DNA of 64,000 nucleotides from Olsenella profusa DSM 13989 (GTDB taxonomy: Bacteria; Actinomycetota; Coriobacteriia; Coriobacteriales; Atopobiaceae), in assembly GCF_030811115.1 (NCBI RefSeq), contig NZ_JAUSQK010000001.1:1550001-1614000 (forward strand). The letters run 5' to 3'. Positions 44,719 to 52,989 of the stretch are shown in pieces (position 1 is the stretch's first letter; each line of letters opens with the position of its first letter). The translations under genes and the position numbers were made by a program. The notes under the pieces are model-generated. The model did not search any database, had not been told where the DNA came from, and saw nothing but the letters and a program-made list of their open reading frames with translations.

Positions 44719-46911
44719 ATGCAGGAAGAGGGCATCGAGGGCGTTGCGCGGCGCTCGCATGTGATGGGCAGCCGTGCCACGGAATCCGTGCTGGCCAGGT
44801 TGCTTGCGCTCATGTCCGATGCCGCGGTGCTGTTTGATGACGCGGGACGCATAGCCCTCACCAACGATGCCGCGGAGCATCTCTTCGTGCATGGCGGCGG
44901 GTCGGAAAGCCTGATTGGCACCGATGTGCGGGCCATCTTCCCCCCTGCGGTGGGCGTTGCTCCCCGGACTCCCTTTCACCTCTCCGAGCTGCCCTTCACG
45001 GTGGATGGACAGCGCAACGCCCTCACGTGCCTAGGGAGGGATGGCACCTCGGTCGACTTTGACATCCGCTGTGAGCACCTGAACGCGGGCGCCTTCCTGC
45101 TCGTGGCACACGTGGCCGATGCCCTGCAGGCAGCCCAGGCAGAGCATGACCGCTTGGTGGGCGAGCTCTCCCGGGCAAACCAACGCCTTGCGGGCACGCT
45201 CGGCATCGTCTTGGACACCCTTGGGGCCCAGGACATCCCCACGCTCTTCGGACACGTGCTCGAGGAGATCACCCAGACCATGGAGGCCACGGGCACCATC
45301 CTCTACGTGGTGGGAAGGGAGGGCTATCACCTGCGCGGCCGTAGCTCGTCGCTCGAGGGCGTCCCGGTGTCTCCCTATGTGCCGCTCGGCCGTTCCATCG
45401 AAACGCTGTCCGTACGGGTGGGCACGGCCCTCATGCTACGGGTGCTCGCGCCTCATCGGGACGACCTCAGGCAGGGGAGCGTTGCCTATCGGGACGTGGT
45501 GGATGAGACCACGCGCGAGACACATCGCGTGCGTGCCGCGACCCTGCCGCCATTCACGAGCCTCATGGCGGTTCCCATCTGGTTCGGCGGTCATGTCATC
45601 GCCCTGTTCGAGGTCGGTTGGGAGCGTGTGCACCCTATGCGTTGCGAGGATGCCGAGCTGCTCGATGCCGTGGCACAGTATCTCTCCGTGCAGTTGGCGG
45701 GGGCGCTCCAGACCATGCGTACGCGTCGCGAGATGCATCTCGACAGCGTCGCCTCGTCTATCCGCGAGATGCTCATGGAGGATGAGGGCACGTCGGAGCG
45801 GGAAGTCCTCTCCTGTCTCGCCCATGCGTGCGAGGAGCTGGGGGGCACCATCCTTCAGCCCCTTGTGGAAGGTGAGGACGGTCTGCTTTCCGCGGACCTT
45901 TCCGAACTGGGGGTCGTGCACGTCGATGGCGCGCTGCTGGGGGAGGCGGCTCCTGCCGTCATGGTCGTGGAGCCCGAGAGCCCCCTTGGAGAGCAGGTGA
46001 ATGTGGCCGACATGCCAACGGCCCTCATCGATCTTGGTGTGCTCTGGGGCGCACGCAGGGTGTTCCTGCTTGCAAGGCCCCAGGGCAGCGAGCCCTTCAT
46101 GGAGGTGGAGCGGGCATTTCTTGGGACGGTCGCCCACGACATCCACGAGCTGGTGCTGGGCGGCGAGGCGCAGCGTCAGAACAGGCACATCGCGCAGGCC
46201 CTGCAGACGGGCATGCGCAACGAGCTCCAACAGGTGGATGGCATCACGGCGCAGGGCATCTACAGCTCTGCGACGGCGACGGCCGTCATTGGCGGGGACT
46301 TCTACGACCTCATCCGCCTGCCCGACCAGCGTGCCTGCGTGATCATGGGCGACGTGTCTGGCAAGGGTGTGGAGGCGGCTTCGGTCTCTGCCGCCGTGAA
46401 GACCGCGCTCGGCGCCTACGCCTGGCAGGGCCTCTCGCCAGCGCATATGGTGAGGCTGCTCAATGAGTTTCTGCTGGGCTTCTCGCGCGTCGAGACGTTT
46501 GCGACGCTCTTTGTGGGCATCATCGACCTCAAGGGGGCGGCGCTCGCGTACTGCTCGGCGGGGCATCCCCCGGCGCTGCTCGTGCGCGGCGACTCGGGTG
46601 AGCTGGAAGGTCTGGACGTGCAGTCAGGCGTGGTGGGGGCGTTCCACGACATGGTGTATCGGGACGGCCAGATGAGCCTGCGACCGGGTGATGCGCTGCT
46701 GCTCTATACCGATGGCACCACAGAGGCGCGCGCCCCGAGCGGCGCGTTCTTCGGGGAGGATGGCCTGCGCGATGCCGTCATGACCCAGGAGCCCAAGGGA
46801 TTCGATGGCCTGCTCGACCGCCTGCTTGCCACGCTTGACGACTTCACGGGGCGCACCTTGGATGACGACGTCGCCATGGTCGCCCTGCGCTTTGATGACG
46901 TGGGGGGATAG
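44719..46911 (+). CDS. PAS-GAF-SpoIIE protein phosphatase (RsbU-like)
   Basis: A 730-residue signalling phosphatase. It has an N-terminal PAS-like domain ('VLARLLALMSDAAVLFDDAGRIALTNDAAEHLF'), a coiled linker ('QAAQAEHDRLVGELSRANQRLAGTL'), a GAF region (about 170-480), and a C-terminal PP2C/SpoIIE domain with 'AVIGGDFYDLI', 'IMGDVSGKGVEA', 'YCSAGHPPALLV', 'LLYTDGTTEA' and 'LDDDVAMVAL' metal sites. Such enzymes dephosphorylate STAS anti-anti-sigma proteins. The next gene encodes exactly such a STAS domain. The ATG at 44719 follows GGGAG at 7 bases. Confidence 0.9.
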   Translation: MQEEGIEGVARRSHVMGSRATESVLARLLALMSDAAVLFDDAGRIALTNDAAEHLFVHGGGSESLIGTDVRAIFPPAVGVAPRTPFHLSELPFTVDGQRNALTCLGRDGTSVDFDIRCEHLNAGAFLLVAHVADALQAAQAEHDRLVGELSRANQRLAGTLGIVLDTLGAQDIPTLFGHVLEEITQTMEATGTILYVVGREGYHLRGRSSSLEGVPVSPYVPLGRSIETLSVRVGTALMLRVLAPHRDDLRQGSVAYRDVVDETTRETHRVRAATLPPFTSLMAVPIWFGGHVIALFEVGWERVHPMRCEDAELLDAVAQYLSVQLAGALQTMRTRREMHLDSVASSIREMLMEDEGTSEREVLSCLAHACEELGGTILQPLVEGEDGLLSADLSELGVVHVDGALLGEAAPAVMVVEPESPLGEQVNVADMPTALIDLGVLWGARRVFLLARPQGSEPFMEVERAFLGTVAHDIHELVLGGEAQRQNRHIAQALQTGMRNELQQVDGITAQGIYSSATATAVIGGDFYDLIRLPDQRACVIMGDVSGKGVEAASVSAAVKTALGAYAWQGLSPAHMVRLLNEFLLGFSRVETFATLFVGIIDLKGAALAYCSAGHPPALLVRGDSGELEGLDVQSGVVGAFHDMVYRDGQMSLRPGDALLLYTDGTTEARAPSGAFFGEDGLRDAVMTQEPKGFDGLLDRLLATLDDFTGRTLDDDVAMVALRFDDVGG

Positions 46912-46969
46912 CCGTCGTGACGGGGCGGACGCCAGACGCATTCCGCCTGGCTCACACGTTCTCTGATAG

Positions 46970-47740
46970 ATGCTCTCCATGATGGGGAACAAGCACCGTA
47001 TGGAACGTTCCACCAACATCGCACTCGTTCCCGTGGAGGGGGACGTTGACGTCACGACCGCCCCGTGCCTGCGCCGCATGGTGGATGCCCTGGTAGCGGG
47101 GGGGTGTCGACGCATCGTGCTCAACATGGCCGACGTGGGCTATATCGACTCCGCGGGCGTGGGGCTGCTTTTGGGGGAGATGCGCGCCATCCGCTCGCTG
47201 GGGGGTCTGCTCTCCATCGTCAATGCGAGTCCCTGCGTGATGCATACGCTGCGCATCTGTCGTCTGGTTGACCTCATGCCCGTCTCATGGGTGGGGGAGC
47301 GTCGCACGATCGAGGAGCTTGATCCCTCTGCCGAGCCCCTCTGGCGCTGCTCCCTGCGCGTCAACCCCATGGACATGCTCGCAACGCGTGCGGGTGTCAG
47401 ACGGCGCCTCTCCCATGTTGGCCTTACGCCCGATGAGCTCTTTGACCTTACGCTTGCGGTGGGAGAGGCCATGGGCAATGCCGTTGACCATGCCTGTTGC
47501 GAGTGCTCCGCCATCTCCATGGCATGCTACTCGGATCGTGTGGTGGTGGACGTCACGGACTGCGGCTGTGGGTTTGACGCGCGGGAGGTGGCCGCCCGTC
47601 CCCACGACGACGTCGAGCGGGGTCGTGGCATCAGGCTCATGCGCCTGCTGACCGATTCGGTGACCATCGCGCGGCGGCCCAGTGGCACGGGGACCATCGT
47701 GCGCCTGGTCAAGCTGCTGGGGCAGACGTCCCTGCGGTAA
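46970..47740 (+). CDS. STAS anti-anti-sigma domain fused to RsbW-type anti-sigma kinase
   Basis: A 256-residue fusion. Residues 15-115 form a STAS domain with the phosphorylatable serine S61 in 'VGYIDSAGVGLLLGEM'. Residues 125-250 form a GHKL ATPase of the RsbW/SpoIIAB type, with N-box 'ELFDLTLAVGEAMGNAVDHA', G1 'DVTDCGCGFD' and G2 'RGRGIRLMRLL'. Normally antagonist and kinase are separate proteins that compete for a sigma factor. No sigma gene is adjacent. The start is uncertain: ATGs at 46970, 46979 and 47000 all lack a strong ribosome site. Confidence 0.85.
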   Translation: MLSMMGNKHRMERSTNIALVPVEGDVDVTTAPCLRRMVDALVAGGCRRIVLNMADVGYIDSAGVGLLLGEMRAIRSLGGLLSIVNASPCVMHTLRICRLVDLMPVSWVGERRTIEELDPSAEPLWRCSLRVNPMDMLATRAGVRRRLSHVGLTPDELFDLTLAVGEAMGNAVDHACCECSAISMACYSDRVVVDVTDCGCGFDAREVAARPHDDVERGRGIRLMRLLTDSVTIARRPSGTGTIVRLVKLLGQTSLR

Positions 47741-47840
47741 GGGATGCCTTGCATGCGGCACACTGACGGGAGGCTGGCTGCCGACGATGGGACGGGAGAT
47801 GAGAGAGGGCGACTGCTCACGCAGCCGCCCGACACGTTCT

Positions 47841-47914
47841 TGGAGGCGAGACCCGGATTCGAACCGGGGATAAAGGCTTTGCAGGCCTCTGCCTTACCAC
47901 TTGGCCATCTCGCC
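47841..47914 (-). tRNA. tRNA-Cys (anticodon GCA)
   Basis: A 74-base cloverleaf with acceptor GGCGAGA/TCTCGCC, anticodon loop CTGCAAA (GCA), T-arm CCCGG-TTCGAAT-CCGGG, and encoded CCA. Confidence 0.97.
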
Positions 47915-47927
47915 ATGTAACCATATG

Positions 47928-47950
47928 AAAAAGGCCGAATGAATCCGGCC
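47928..47950 (-). terminator. terminator between tRNA-Gly and tRNA-Cys
   Basis: On the minus strand, GGCCG (47946-47950) and CGGCC (47933-47937) flank an 8-base loop and are followed by five T. It lies between the two tRNA genes, so tRNA-Cys needs read-through or its own promoter. Confidence 0.6.
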
Positions 47951-47961
47951 GGTGCATCGCA

Positions 47962-48037
47962 TGGAGCGGGCTACGGGGTTCGAACCCGCGACCTCCACCT
48001 TGGCAAGGTGGCGCGCTACCAACTGCGCCAAGCCCGC
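47962..48037 (-). tRNA. tRNA-Gly (anticodon GCC)
   Basis: A 76-base cloverleaf with acceptor GCGGGCT/AGCCCGC, anticodon loop TTGCCAA (GCC), T-arm GCGGG-TTCGAAC-CCCGT, and encoded CCA. Confidence 0.97.
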
Positions 48038-48050
48038 GAATGCGAGGAAT

Positions 48051-48079
48051 AATATACGTGAGCCACGATGGCGATGCAA
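48051..48079 (-). promoter_or_regulatory. promoter of tRNA-Gly
   Basis: On the minus strand TTGCAT (48079-48074) is separated by exactly 17 bases from TATATT (48056-48051). The tRNA starts 14 bases beyond the -10. Confidence 0.75.
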
Positions 48080-48250
48080 GCCTGAATTGCAAAAAGTTGG
48101 GAAACATTTCGTCCCATGCTGTCGAACATGCCACTGTACCTGGCCGGATGGTATGAGAAATTACTATGGGAGCGGGAGGGTGCCCCAGGGCATGGGCTAT
48201 GCTGGAATCGAGAGAAATGCATACATCCCTGCGAGTATTTCCGGAGGCCC

Positions 48251-49129
48251 ATGCTTACCAGCATCCTGACCCTTCTTGCCCTCATGCTCATCGTGCGTCT
48301 CGTGGCCTTTGCCATCCACTGGCTGTGGGCATGGCTCGGACGCGGCAAGGACCTGGCCCATGCGGTTGACCACAAGCGTCTCTCCGAGGAGGCGGTTGCC
48401 ACCCATCTGAACGGTGAGCGCCTGGCGCGCAGCCAAATCCAAGAAGTGTGGCGCGCGGTCGTCGCGGAGCGCGAGTACTATCTGGACTCCCTGTACTTCG
48501 GATGGTATCAGGTGGTGTATCTCTTTCTGATCGGTTCCGTGAGCGGCCTTGTGCTCGAGGAGGCCTGGATGTATGTGACGGCCGGCCTCACGCAGAGCCG
48601 TGTGGGGCTGGTGTGGGGGCCGTTCTCGCCGCTGTATGGGGTGGGGACGGTACTGCTGACCCTCGTCGCCTTCCGCCTGCGTCGTCGGCATGCCAACCTG
48701 GCCACGATCTTTCTCGTGTGCATGGTGGTTGGTGGTGTGCTGGAGCAGGTCACGGGCTGGGGCATGGACCACTTCTTCCATGCGCAGTCGTGGACGTACC
48801 TTGCCGAGCCCGACCATATCACACAGTGGGTTGCCTGGCGCTTCCTCTTCTTCTGGGGGGCGTTGGGACTCATCTGGACGAAGCTGATCATGCCCGAGAT
48901 GCTGTTTCGCATCGGCGAGCCCACCACCGTCAGGCAAGTCGTCTTCGTCAGCCTGCTTGCGCTCTACCTTGCGCTGGACATCTTCATGACGCTCATGGCC
49001 TTTCAGCAGCGTGCGGCACGCTATGAGGGCAGGGAGCCACGCAACCAGCTTGAGGAGTGGGTGAGCGACCACTACACGGATTCGTGGATGGCGAGCCGCT
49101 TCCAGAATATGGTGATGAGCGGTGACTAG
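48251..49129 (+). CDS. CmpB-type putative ABC transporter membrane protein
   Basis: A 292-residue membrane protein of the PF06541 family ('putative ABC-transporter type IV'). The family block 'LYFGWYQVVYLFLIGSVSGLVLEEAWMYV...GLVWGPFSPLYGVGTVLL' is followed by four to five helices. Transport substrate and even transporter status are unproven for the family. The ATG at 48251 with GGAGG close upstream starts the first helix. The frame remains open to 48116, but that stretch lacks a signal or ribosome site. The 3' end overlaps the next gene by 8 bases. Confidence 0.8.
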   Translation: MLTSILTLLALMLIVRLVAFAIHWLWAWLGRGKDLAHAVDHKRLSEEAVATHLNGERLARSQIQEVWRAVVAEREYYLDSLYFGWYQVVYLFLIGSVSGLVLEEAWMYVTAGLTQSRVGLVWGPFSPLYGVGTVLLTLVAFRLRRRHANLATIFLVCMVVGGVLEQVTGWGMDHFFHAQSWTYLAEPDHITQWVAWRFLFFWGALGLIWTKLIMPEMLFRIGEPTTVRQVVFVSLLALYLALDIFMTLMAFQQRAARYEGREPRNQLEEWVSDHYTDSWMASRFQNMVMSGD

Positions 49130-50360
49130 TCAGGCGGCTGGTGCGGATGTCGGTGCCGTGGGCGCATCCGTGCATGGGGCATACCTGGACTATGCCGCGG
49201 CGACACCCATGGATCCTGCCGTTGTCGAGGCCATGCTGCCGTGGCTTACGGAGCGATTCTGGAACCCCTCGGCACCGTATGCCCATGCGCGTGAGGCCAA
49301 GCGCGCGCTCGAGGAGGCGCGCACGACGCTTGCCCGGGCCATTGGTGCGCGTGCGGATGGGCTGACCCTCACCGCAGGCGCCACCGAGGCCAACAACCTT
49401 GCCGTGGCTGCAGCCGATGGGGTCGTGGTCACGGATGCGGCAGAGCATGAGAGCGTGCTGGCGTGCGCCGGTGCACGGCCCCATACGCTTGTGGGCGTGG
49501 ATGCGCGCTGCCGTGTGGACATGGGTGCCGTCGAGCGCGCCATCACGCCCGAGGTGGGGCTTGTCTCGGTGGGGCTTGCCAATGGCGAAGTGGGCACGGT
49601 GCAGCCCATACGGGAGCTCTCCCAGATGGTCGGCCGCGAGCGCGCGCGTCGGCTTGCGGCGGGGGAGCGGCGTCCCATCTGGTTACATGTGGATGCGTCC
49701 CAGGCAGCGGGCCATCTCTCGGTGAACGTGGGCTCGCTCGGTGCGGATCTCATGACCCTCTCGGCAGCCAAGGCCTATGGACCAAAGCAAGTCGGCCTGC
49801 TGTGGAGCAGTGACGACGTGCGCCTGCGCCCACTTGTGCTGGGCGGCGGCCAGGAGGGTGGCGTGCGCTCCGGTACGGAGAACGTGGCGGGCGTCGTGGC
49901 CTTTGCGCGAGCCCTCGAGCTTGCCGAGGAGATGCGAGGCGTGGAGTCCCGTCGTCTGGCGGGCCTGCGCGATGGGCTGGAGAGCACGCTGATGCGGGCG
50001 TTTCCCTGGGCGTGGGTGGCCGGCCCGCGCAGGGGCAAGGGCCGCCTGCCGGGGCTGCTGCACATCAGCTTCCCCCGCCTGGATGCGCGCCGCCTGGTCA
50101 TCCTGCTCGAGCGTCGGGGCGTGAGCGTGGGGACGGGCTCTGCCTGCGCCGCCAGCAGGATGCGCGTGAGCCACGTGCTCGCGGCCATGGGCGTGCCTGA
50201 GGAGGTCGCCGCAGGGAGCTTGCGCATCACTCTCGGTCGGCCCACCACCGAGGCCGAGGTGGCCTATGCCGCCCAGTGCATCACTGAGGTCGTGCGGGAT
50301 GAGGCGGGACGTCTGGGGCGCTCCGAGAGCGGGCTGCCATGTGGAGGAGGGCACCGGTGA
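49122..50360 (+). CDS. cysteine desulfurase (IscS/NifS type)
   Basis: A 412-residue PLP enzyme that takes sulfur from cysteine. It shows 'AYLDYAAATPMDPAVVEAM', the PLP-stacking histidine H109 in 'TDAAEHESV', 'LANGEVGTVQPI', 'HVDASQAAGH', PLP lysine K217 in 'SAAKAYGPKQVG', and the persulfide cysteine in 'GTGSACAASRMRVSHVL'. The residue before the lysine is Ala rather than the usual His. The GTG start overlaps the preceding stop. The adjacent mnmA suggests it supplies sulfur for tRNA 2-thiouridine. Confidence 0.92.
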   Translation: MTSQAAGADVGAVGASVHGAYLDYAAATPMDPAVVEAMLPWLTERFWNPSAPYAHAREAKRALEEARTTLARAIGARADGLTLTAGATEANNLAVAAADGVVVTDAAEHESVLACAGARPHTLVGVDARCRVDMGAVERAITPEVGLVSVGLANGEVGTVQPIRELSQMVGRERARRLAAGERRPIWLHVDASQAAGHLSVNVGSLGADLMTLSAAKAYGPKQVGLLWSSDDVRLRPLVLGGGQEGGVRSGTENVAGVVAFARALELAEEMRGVESRRLAGLRDGLESTLMRAFPWAWVAGPRRGKGRLPGLLHISFPRLDARRLVILLERRGVSVGTGSACAASRMRVSHVLAAMGVPEEVAAGSLRITLGRPTTEAEVAYAAQCITEVVRDEAGRLGRSESGLPCGGGHR

Positions 50361-51427
50361 GTGGAGGACAGAAGGTCTACCTGGGCATGAGCGGTGGTGT
50401 TGACTCCGCGCTGGCAGCGGCCCTGCTGCAGGAGCGGGGGTACGACGTGCGTGCCGTCTACATGCGCAACTGGAGCCGGGACCTGCCGGGCTTCAGGTGT
50501 CGTTGGGCCGACGACCTGGCTGACGCCGAGCGCGTGGCCGTCACGCTGGGCATCCCGCTCGACGTGTGGGACTGCGAGGCAGAGTACAGGGCCACGGTGG
50601 TGGACTATCTTGTGGATGCCTATGCGCGGGGCTACACGCCCAACCCCGACGTCATGTGCAACCGGACGGTCAAGTTTGGGACGTTTGCCGATCGGGCCTT
50701 CGCCGAGGGGGCAGACCTTGTGGCCATGGGACACTATGCCCAGGTGGTTACGGACGCGGGTGGAACGCGGCTGATGCGTGCGGTGGACGAGCGCAAGGAC
50801 CAGACGTACTTCCTGTGGCGCGTGGGCGCCTCGGTGCTTGCGCGGATCCTCTTCCCCGTGGGGGACATCGCCAGCAAGGCGGAGGTGCGCCGCAGGTGCG
50901 CCGAGCGCGGTCTGGGCGTGGAGGACAAGCCCGACTCGGACGGCATCTGCTTCGTGGGCGAGGTGGGCATCCGCACGTTCCTGCTCGATGCGCTGGAGCG
51001 CCGTCCCGGTGACGTCGTGGAGCTGGAGACGGGCCGCGTGCTCGGGCGCCACGAGGGGGCGTTCCTGTTCACCGTGGGCCAGCGCAAGGGGCTCGACCTG
51101 GGTGGGGGACCCAGACGCTACGTCGCCTCCACGGACGTGGGGAGCAACGTCGTCTACGTGACGGCGGATCGCGACAGCCCGGCCCTGCTTGCCGACGAGC
51201 TGGAGCTGGAGGACACGCGCTGGATTGCGGGGACGCCACCTGTGGCGGGGGCGTATCGGGTGCGTTGCCGCCACACGGGTGCGCTCATGGATGCATGGGT
51301 TGAGTGTCCCGAGGACGGACATGCGCACGTCCGCTTCGCCCGGACCCAGCGTCGCGTGGCCCCGGGCCAGAGCGTGGTGGTGTACGACGGCCTCACCTGC
51401 CTCGGCGGTGGCCTTGTCGCCCGCTAG
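50357..51427 (+). CDS. mnmA: tRNA-specific 2-thiouridylase
   Basis: A 356-residue enzyme that thiolates the wobble uridine 34 of tRNA-Glu, -Gln and -Lys. The PP-loop is 'GMSGGVDSALAAALL'. The two catalytic cysteines lie in 'NPDVMCNRTVKFG' and 'SDGICFVGE'. The C-terminal region covers 'HEGAFLFTVGQRKGL' to the beta-barrel end. The GTG at 50357 overlaps the desulfurase stop by 4 bases and has GGAGG 9 bases upstream; an ATG at 50339 would add six residues. Sulfur probably comes from the upstream enzyme. Confidence 0.93.
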   Translation: MSGGQKVYLGMSGGVDSALAAALLQERGYDVRAVYMRNWSRDLPGFRCRWADDLADAERVAVTLGIPLDVWDCEAEYRATVVDYLVDAYARGYTPNPDVMCNRTVKFGTFADRAFAEGADLVAMGHYAQVVTDAGGTRLMRAVDERKDQTYFLWRVGASVLARILFPVGDIASKAEVRRRCAERGLGVEDKPDSDGICFVGEVGIRTFLLDALERRPGDVVELETGRVLGRHEGAFLFTVGQRKGLDLGGGPRRYVASTDVGSNVVYVTADRDSPALLADELELEDTRWIAGTPPVAGAYRVRCRHTGALMDAWVECPEDGHAHVRFARTQRRVAPGQSVVVYDGLTCLGGGLVAR

Positions 51428-51447
51428 CCAGCCCGCGGCACCCTGTC

Positions 51448-51661
51448 GAGTCGTATGCAATCGCGACTCATGTGCCTGCGAGTCGTTCGCAATTTTGTCA
51501 GATGGGTCGTTTAAGGAATTGCAGGTAGATTGCGCGCTGTTCCTTTCTCGGTACGAATGAGGAGTGATAATTTGCGAACGACTCGGCAGGGTGACATTGG
51601 AAATCGCATACGACTCAGAATCACGACTCGAAACTATGACTCGGAACCACGACTCAAGACG
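51448..51661 (+). repeat. GAGTCGT palindromic repeat, copy A
   Basis: GAGTCGTATGCAAT at 51448 and GAGTCGTTCGCAATTT at 51480 lie 32 bases apart. The reverse complements end at 51584 and 51616, also 32 apart, so the element is a long nested inverted repeat. Its right end runs on as four 13-base units (A(C/T)GACTC plus six bases) between 51610 and 51661, overlapping the last codons of the DUF559 gene. Confidence 0.82.
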
Positions 51662-52622
51662 CTGGGGATAGGAGCTCGCGACGGGCGGCATAGATGGCGT
51701 TCCAGAACTCGTGATCACTAGGCGGGGGCTTGACACCCAGCCGGGGCGCGACGCGATGGCGTACCAGATCGTCGAAACGATGGGGATCCATGAAGCGCTT
51801 GGTACGCAAGGATATGACCGTAAAGCCCAGTTCCTCAAGCGCGCATCGGCGGTCGTCATCGCGGTCACGTTCCTGCTCGAGGCTGTGATACCTCTTGCTG
51901 TCATACTCCATCGCGAGCTTCTTGCAGGGCCAGCAGAGGTCTGGAAGTATATAGGGGGTGTTGAGCAGCGCGTCCCATTGGGTGGGGAGCGAGAACGGTA
52001 TGTTGAGCTCCGGCTTCGTCAGACCATAGCCGCCTTGCCTGGGCGGGGCGCAGAGCAAGAGGTAGAGCTCGGTCTCTGCCGGGGAGCGCGAGCCCTCACG
52101 CGCCAACTCGACCGCACGGCGCATGTGGCCTTTGACGAGAGGCCACCTGAGCTGGGAATAGAAGTGCCGTAACTGAGCTTGCGTCGTTATGGGCTGCACA
52201 GCAGACAGATGCCCATCTGGATCCAGAGAGTAGGCTCCCATGAGCTCCATCGCATAGGCAGCTCTCTGCAGCGGCGAGAGCGTGAGCGAGAGCTGCGCAA
52301 GCGTGAGCTCGGGAGAGGTTACGTACAGGCCCTCTCCCAGCCGCAGGATCTGCTCGTCCGTGGTCTCATCGGAAAGCAGATGCCCACGGACGTCCTTCCC
52401 GCGCATGAGTGCCTCGCGGCTGTGTGAACAGACGTGGAGTGGACGACTGAGCGAACCGACGATGGCCTCTGCTTGGGACAGGTGATCGAGCACGTGCCGC
52501 TGCAACCGACACGGGTCCGGTACCTCGTCGATGGCGCATGAGGGCATGGCGGAGAGGGAGCCCTTACGCAAAAGACCCCAGAGCTCGCGTGCGGATGAGT
52601 GTGACAGGCAGATGGTTGGCAT
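51654..52622 (-). CDS. DUF559/Vsr-like nuclease-fold protein with AbiEi-like N-terminal part
   Basis: A 322-residue protein. The C-terminal third (about 190-300) looks like a restriction-endonuclease-fold domain of the DUF559/Vsr group: 'SPAETELYLLLCAPP', 'NIPFSLPTQWD', 'ILPDLCWPCKKLAMEYDSKRYHS' (candidate D and ExD active-site residues) and 'LEELGFTVISLRTKRF'. The N-terminal part resembles the AbiEi-type domains often attached to this family. No methylase or toxin gene is adjacent. The ATG at 52622 has AGGGA 7 bases upstream; an open extension to 52730 is rejected. The gene is flanked by two copies of the GAGTCGT repeat. Confidence 0.72.
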   Translation of the reverse strand: MPTICLSHSSARELWGLLRKGSLSAMPSCAIDEVPDPCRLQRHVLDHLSQAEAIVGSLSRPLHVCSHSREALMRGKDVRGHLLSDETTDEQILRLGEGLYVTSPELTLAQLSLTLSPLQRAAYAMELMGAYSLDPDGHLSAVQPITTQAQLRHFYSQLRWPLVKGHMRRAVELAREGSRSPAETELYLLLCAPPRQGGYGLTKPELNIPFSLPTQWDALLNTPYILPDLCWPCKKLAMEYDSKRYHSLEQERDRDDDRRCALEELGFTVISLRTKRFMDPHRFDDLVRHRVAPRLGVKPPPSDHEFWNAIYAARRELLSPAS

Positions 52623-52820
52623 GGGCGTCCCTATCCTTACGATGCCCCTGCCCGACAGTGTGCAGGGGCTATCTGGCAGAAATGCCCGCAAGACCTGCAG
52701 CGTTCTGCACTGACCCGGCGAGCGCACCATGAGCGTCCGAGTTCATCGTGTCTTTGTGGCCATCGTCGTCGAGCCCTGCCCCATTTTTGGCATCTGCCCG
52801 CTCCATGCCCTTTTCACATG

Positions 52821-52989
52821 GAGTTGTATGCAATTTCGCCCCACGTACTTGGGAGTCGTTCGCAAATTATCGGGGGACTTCTTGGGATTCAAGGAAGAGG
52901 CAACTCGTGTACCTGCGGCGCTGCAAAAAGGGAGTCGCCCGCAATTGCGAACGACTCCCCCGGAGAGATGCGAGGATTGCGAATGACCC
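52821..52989 (+). repeat. GAGTCGT palindromic repeat, copy B
   Basis: GAGTTGTATGCAATTT at 52821 and GAGTCGTTCGCAAATT at 52853 (32 apart) have inverted partners at 52952 and 52984 (32 apart). An extra tight palindrome, GGGAGTCG...CGACTCCC, lies at 52930-52959. Layout and spacing match copy A, 1.4 kb away. It abuts the fruA stop and may double as its terminator. Confidence 0.82.

Noticed and set aside
51654-52622. DUF559 gene as part of a restriction-modification or AbiE toxin-antitoxin pair
   Set aside because: No methylase, specificity subunit or AbiEii nucleotidyltransferase-like gene lies next to it; its neighbours are mnmA and fruA.
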